From Candidatus Zixiibacteriota bacterium (lineage in GTDB: Bacteria > Zixibacteria > MSB-5A5 > GN15 > PGXB01): a stretch of DNA of 64,000 nucleotides. Positions 62,065 through 64,000 of this stretch are shown here, piece after piece. Each line of letters opens with the position of its first letter. Position 1 is the stretch's first letter. Below the pieces are notes generated by a model. It did not search any database. It worked only from the letters and a program-made list of their open reading frames with translations, and had not been told where the DNA came from. The stretch covers positions 1 to 64,000 of the forward strand of contig JAFGTT010000009.1 in the NCBI GenBank assembly GCA_016933955.1, read 5' to 3'. A program made the translations under genes and the position numbers.

Positions 62065-62252
62065 AATTCAATCATCGCCCGGGCGGGAGTTCCTTTTATT
62101 AAAGTTACTGACATATATATAAGCATAAATGGCTTAAATTAATAGAAAAAAAGCAAACTCACTAATGGCGGACAGAATAGTTTGCGATTTTTCGTAATTT
62201 ATGCCATCAATTTATTATTCAAATAACCGATAAGAATAACGGACATATTCAA

Positions 62253-63239
62253 ATGGAATCAATGGTTGTTCACTCGCAAGTTCAGACTGATCAATTTCTG
62301 ATCATATATCTTGACTCGCTAAGAATCGATACGATTCTCAACTTCGACCTATATATTAAAAAGGGTGTAGAATATGTGCTGTATCGGGCGGCTCATCTGC
62401 CGTTCGGTGAAAAAAACCGCAAGGTACTGCTGGACAACAACATCAATCGCCTCTATGTCTCGATGGGAGAAAAAAAGGATTATCAGCATTATGTCGAGGC
62501 CAATATCCGGGAGATTATCGCTGATGGCAGCATCGATGATAAGACCAAAGCCGGGATTGTATATGACAGCGCCCAGCTTCTGGTCCGGGATGTTCTTAAT
62601 AATCCAACCCTGGGCGAGAATATCAAGCGAAGTCAGGACATGGTAGCGGCCACGGTGGCCTTTATTCTCCAGGGCCAGACGGCCTTTTATAATTTACTCC
62701 GGGTAATGTCGTTCGATTATTATACTTATACGCACTCTCTCAATGTCTGCACCTTTTCCCTGGCACTGGCGCGGCATGCCGGTATCAACGATTTCGACGA
62801 TCTTCAGGTTCTGGGAACCGGAGCGCTTCTTCATGATGTCGGAAAGACCAAAATATCCGATACCATTCTCAACAAGCGTGGTCCATTAACCTCGCCCGAG
62901 ATGCAGATTATCAAACACCATCCTCAATGGGGAGTGGATATTATCCTGGAAACCGATATGATTCCTGACGAATCGTATTTCCCAATCATCCAGCATCATG
63001 AGCGCATCAACCAAACCGGTTACCCCAAGGGAATAGGTGCGGAAGATATTCATATGTATGGCAAGATAGTGGCTATCGCCGATGTTTTCGATGCCATGAC
63101 AACCGAGCGGGTTTATCGTTCGGCCGTCGCGGCCTATCCGGCGCTCAAATCTATGTTTGCCGACGTTGGCGCTTTCGATCGGAAGCTTCTGGAGGAATTC
63201 ACACGGTTGATGGGACCGACCGAGTTTGCCGATCTTTAA
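62253..63239 (+). CDS. HD-GYP phosphodiesterase with DUF3391-like N-terminus
   Basis: 328 residues. The N-terminal region (about 12-115) resembles DUF3391. The HD-GYP domain (about 130-320) carries GALLHDVGK (HD at 194-195), HHPQWG, HHE at 248-250 and NQTGYP (GYP at 256-258), all catalytic positions present. It degrades c-di-GMP (or related cyclic dinucleotides) in the cytoplasm. It is the only c-di-GMP enzyme seen in the window; the YfiR-like, HDOD and MshEN proteins may lie in the same signalling area. No clear Shine-Dalgarno. Confidence 0.92.
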   Translation: MESMVVHSQVQTDQFLIIYLDSLRIDTILNFDLYIKKGVEYVLYRAAHLPFGEKNRKVLLDNNINRLYVSMGEKKDYQHYVEANIREIIADGSIDDKTKAGIVYDSAQLLVRDVLNNPTLGENIKRSQDMVAATVAFILQGQTAFYNLLRVMSFDYYTYTHSLNVCTFSLALARHAGINDFDDLQVLGTGALLHDVGKTKISDTILNKRGPLTSPEMQIIKHHPQWGVDIILETDMIPDESYFPIIQHHERINQTGYPKGIGAEDIHMYGKIVAIADVFDAMTTERVYRSAVAAYPALKSMFADVGAFDRKLLEEFTRLMGPTEFADL

Positions 63240-63300
63240 TCCCGATCCGCAAATCCACCATATATCTAACGGCAGATTTAAAAGACAGCATCAATTATCT

Positions 63301-64000
63301 TCAATTGTCGAACCGGGCGAATAATTTCACGCCGATCAGGAAAGTGACAATCCCTATTCCCAGCAGAATCCCGACCGGAAACATCATTTCGGAAAAGGAA
63401 AAATTGCGCCAGACCGCTCCCTCAATAGCCAGAATGGACCATTTGATGGGGCTGATACTACTTATCTTTTGCATCCAGGAGGGCATGAAAATAAGAGGTA
63501 ACATGCCGCCGCCAAGCATGGCCATAACCAGCATGATCGACCATCCGGCGCTCGACACCGATTGCTCGGTCCGGCCGATAATACTCAGAAACATCATGAT
63601 GCCCACGAAACAGAGAGCGGCCGACACCACTGCAAGCAACAACATGGGATAACTGGAAATCCTGACGCCAAAGACTATGTGACCGACGGCCAGGATAATA
63701 ATACTGACAGAGGAACTGGCCAGAAAACAGGCCAGACCCTTTCCGGCCAGAATATGCCAATGACCGATCGGGGCCAACCGGAGACGCAGATAGGTGCCCC
63801 GTTCCCGCTCCCGGACCACCGAGGTGGCGAAAGTGGCGGCACAGGCCAGGACTCCCCAGAGGACCGAGGACGGGAAAACCACTTCGAAGGATGATCGCGG
63901 GCCATGGCGGTCGGTCGTGACACTCACCCTATCGATTCTCATCATCATATCCGATGATGAATTCGCTCCGGTGGTGCCCGGGGAAAGCCTTATGTCTTCG
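63301..64000 (-). CDS. ABC-2-type transporter permease (partial)
   Basis: The frame is open to the window edge, so the N-terminal part is missing; an ATG at 63948 is internal. At least 232 residues are visible. Six transmembrane segments follow TSVVRERERGTYLRLRLAPI (the conserved cytoplasmic RERE-GTY loop of ABC-2 permeases such as ABC2_membrane_3): FLASSSVSIIILAVG, MLLLAVVSAALCFVGIMMFL, IMLVMAMLGGGMLPLIFMP and others. It exports a drug, lipid or polysaccharide. The ATPase partner would lie to the right of the window. Confidence 0.85.
   Translation of the reverse strand, partial: EDIRLSPGTTGANSSSDMMMRIDRVSVTTDRHGPRSSFEVVFPSSVLWGVLACAATFATSVVRERERGTYLRLRLAPIGHWHILAGKGLACFLASSSVSIIILAVGHIVFGVRISSYPMLLLAVVSAALCFVGIMMFLSIIGRTEQSVSSAGWSIMLVMAMLGGGMLPLIFMPSWMQKISSISPIKWSILAIEGAVWRNFSFSEMMFPVGILLGIGIVTFLIGVKLFARFDN

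Noticed and set aside
1-64000. tRNA or rRNA genes
   Set aside because: I looked in the larger intergenic gaps for T-loop and acceptor-stem patterns and for rRNA-like sequence and saw none; a dedicated scan was not possible.

Overview
The window looks like a chromosomal segment of an uncultured member of the FCB superphylum (Fibrobacteres-Chlorobi-Bacteroidetes), plausibly Candidatus Zixibacteria or a close relative. The pointers are inferred from protein content, not from a marker-gene phylogeny: a dockerin-type calcium-repeat tail on a secreted enzyme (9.5-11.4 kb), a type IX-like FlgD/Por C-terminal sorting domain on a 1329-residue surface protein (27.3-31.3 kb), a serine palmitoyltransferase of the Bacteroidetes type, and inositol-lipid genes. 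Coding density is high, Shine-Dalgarno signals of the GGAGG/AGGAG type are common, and TTG starts recur (SPT, macro protein, one PfkB kinase, the S41 peptidase).

Layout. 0-1 kb: nested remnants of IS3- and IS481-type transposases. 1.1-15.6 kb: serine hydrolase lipoprotein, a doubly frameshifted acetyltransferase, a two-gene M16 peptidase operon closed by a bidirectional terminator, a caspase-fold lipoprotein, an isoprenylcysteine-methyltransferase-like membrane protein, a secreted arylsulfotransferase-like protein with dockerin tail, a methyltransferase, a cysteine-desulfurase-family protein preceded by a possible structured leader RNA, a MgtC/DUF4010 membrane protein and a small PD-(D/E)XK nuclease. 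15.6-16.8 kb: a repeat-flanked cassette. 16.8-25.2 kb: asnS, then a minus-strand operon ino1, tmk, S41 peptidase, HAD phosphatase and a nucleotidyltransferase fused to a degenerate phosphomannomutase. 25.3-32.9 kb: TetR regulator, radical SAM protein, giant surface protein, PfkB kinase and CDP-alcohol phosphatidyltransferase. 33.0-39 kb: lepA, a triple-PAS sigma-54 activator and, divergently, a sigma-54 promoter driving two proteins that have lost their family's redox cysteines.

39-45.9 kb: MscS channel, secreted LIM-DA1 peptidase, CDGSH protein, then the plus-strand operon dprA, yigZ-like, pfkB-like, PAP2 and macro domain. 45.9-53.8 kb: hybrid histidine kinase with FIST sensor protein, then a sphingolipid locus (lipoprotein, GNAT-like acyltransferase, SPT) and a methyltransferase. 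53.9-64 kb: YfiR-like protein, a tandem pair of HesB/IscA-like proteins, HDOD protein, MsrA, aromatic-type amino acid decarboxylase, MshEN/DUF4388 protein, beta-CASP metallo-hydrolase, HD-GYP phosphodiesterase and a partial ABC-2 permease.

The most notable observation is at 54.7-55.4 kb. One of the tandem HesB-like genes carries an in-frame TGA exactly where its neighbour has the conserved cysteine, and a small hairpin with a G in its apical loop lies 19 nt downstream. I read it as a selenoprotein with a bacterial SECIS-like element. The next most interesting items are the sigma-54-controlled pair of cysteine-depleted redox-fold proteins, the degenerate mutase fusion, and the inositol-lipid and sphingolipid genes present together.
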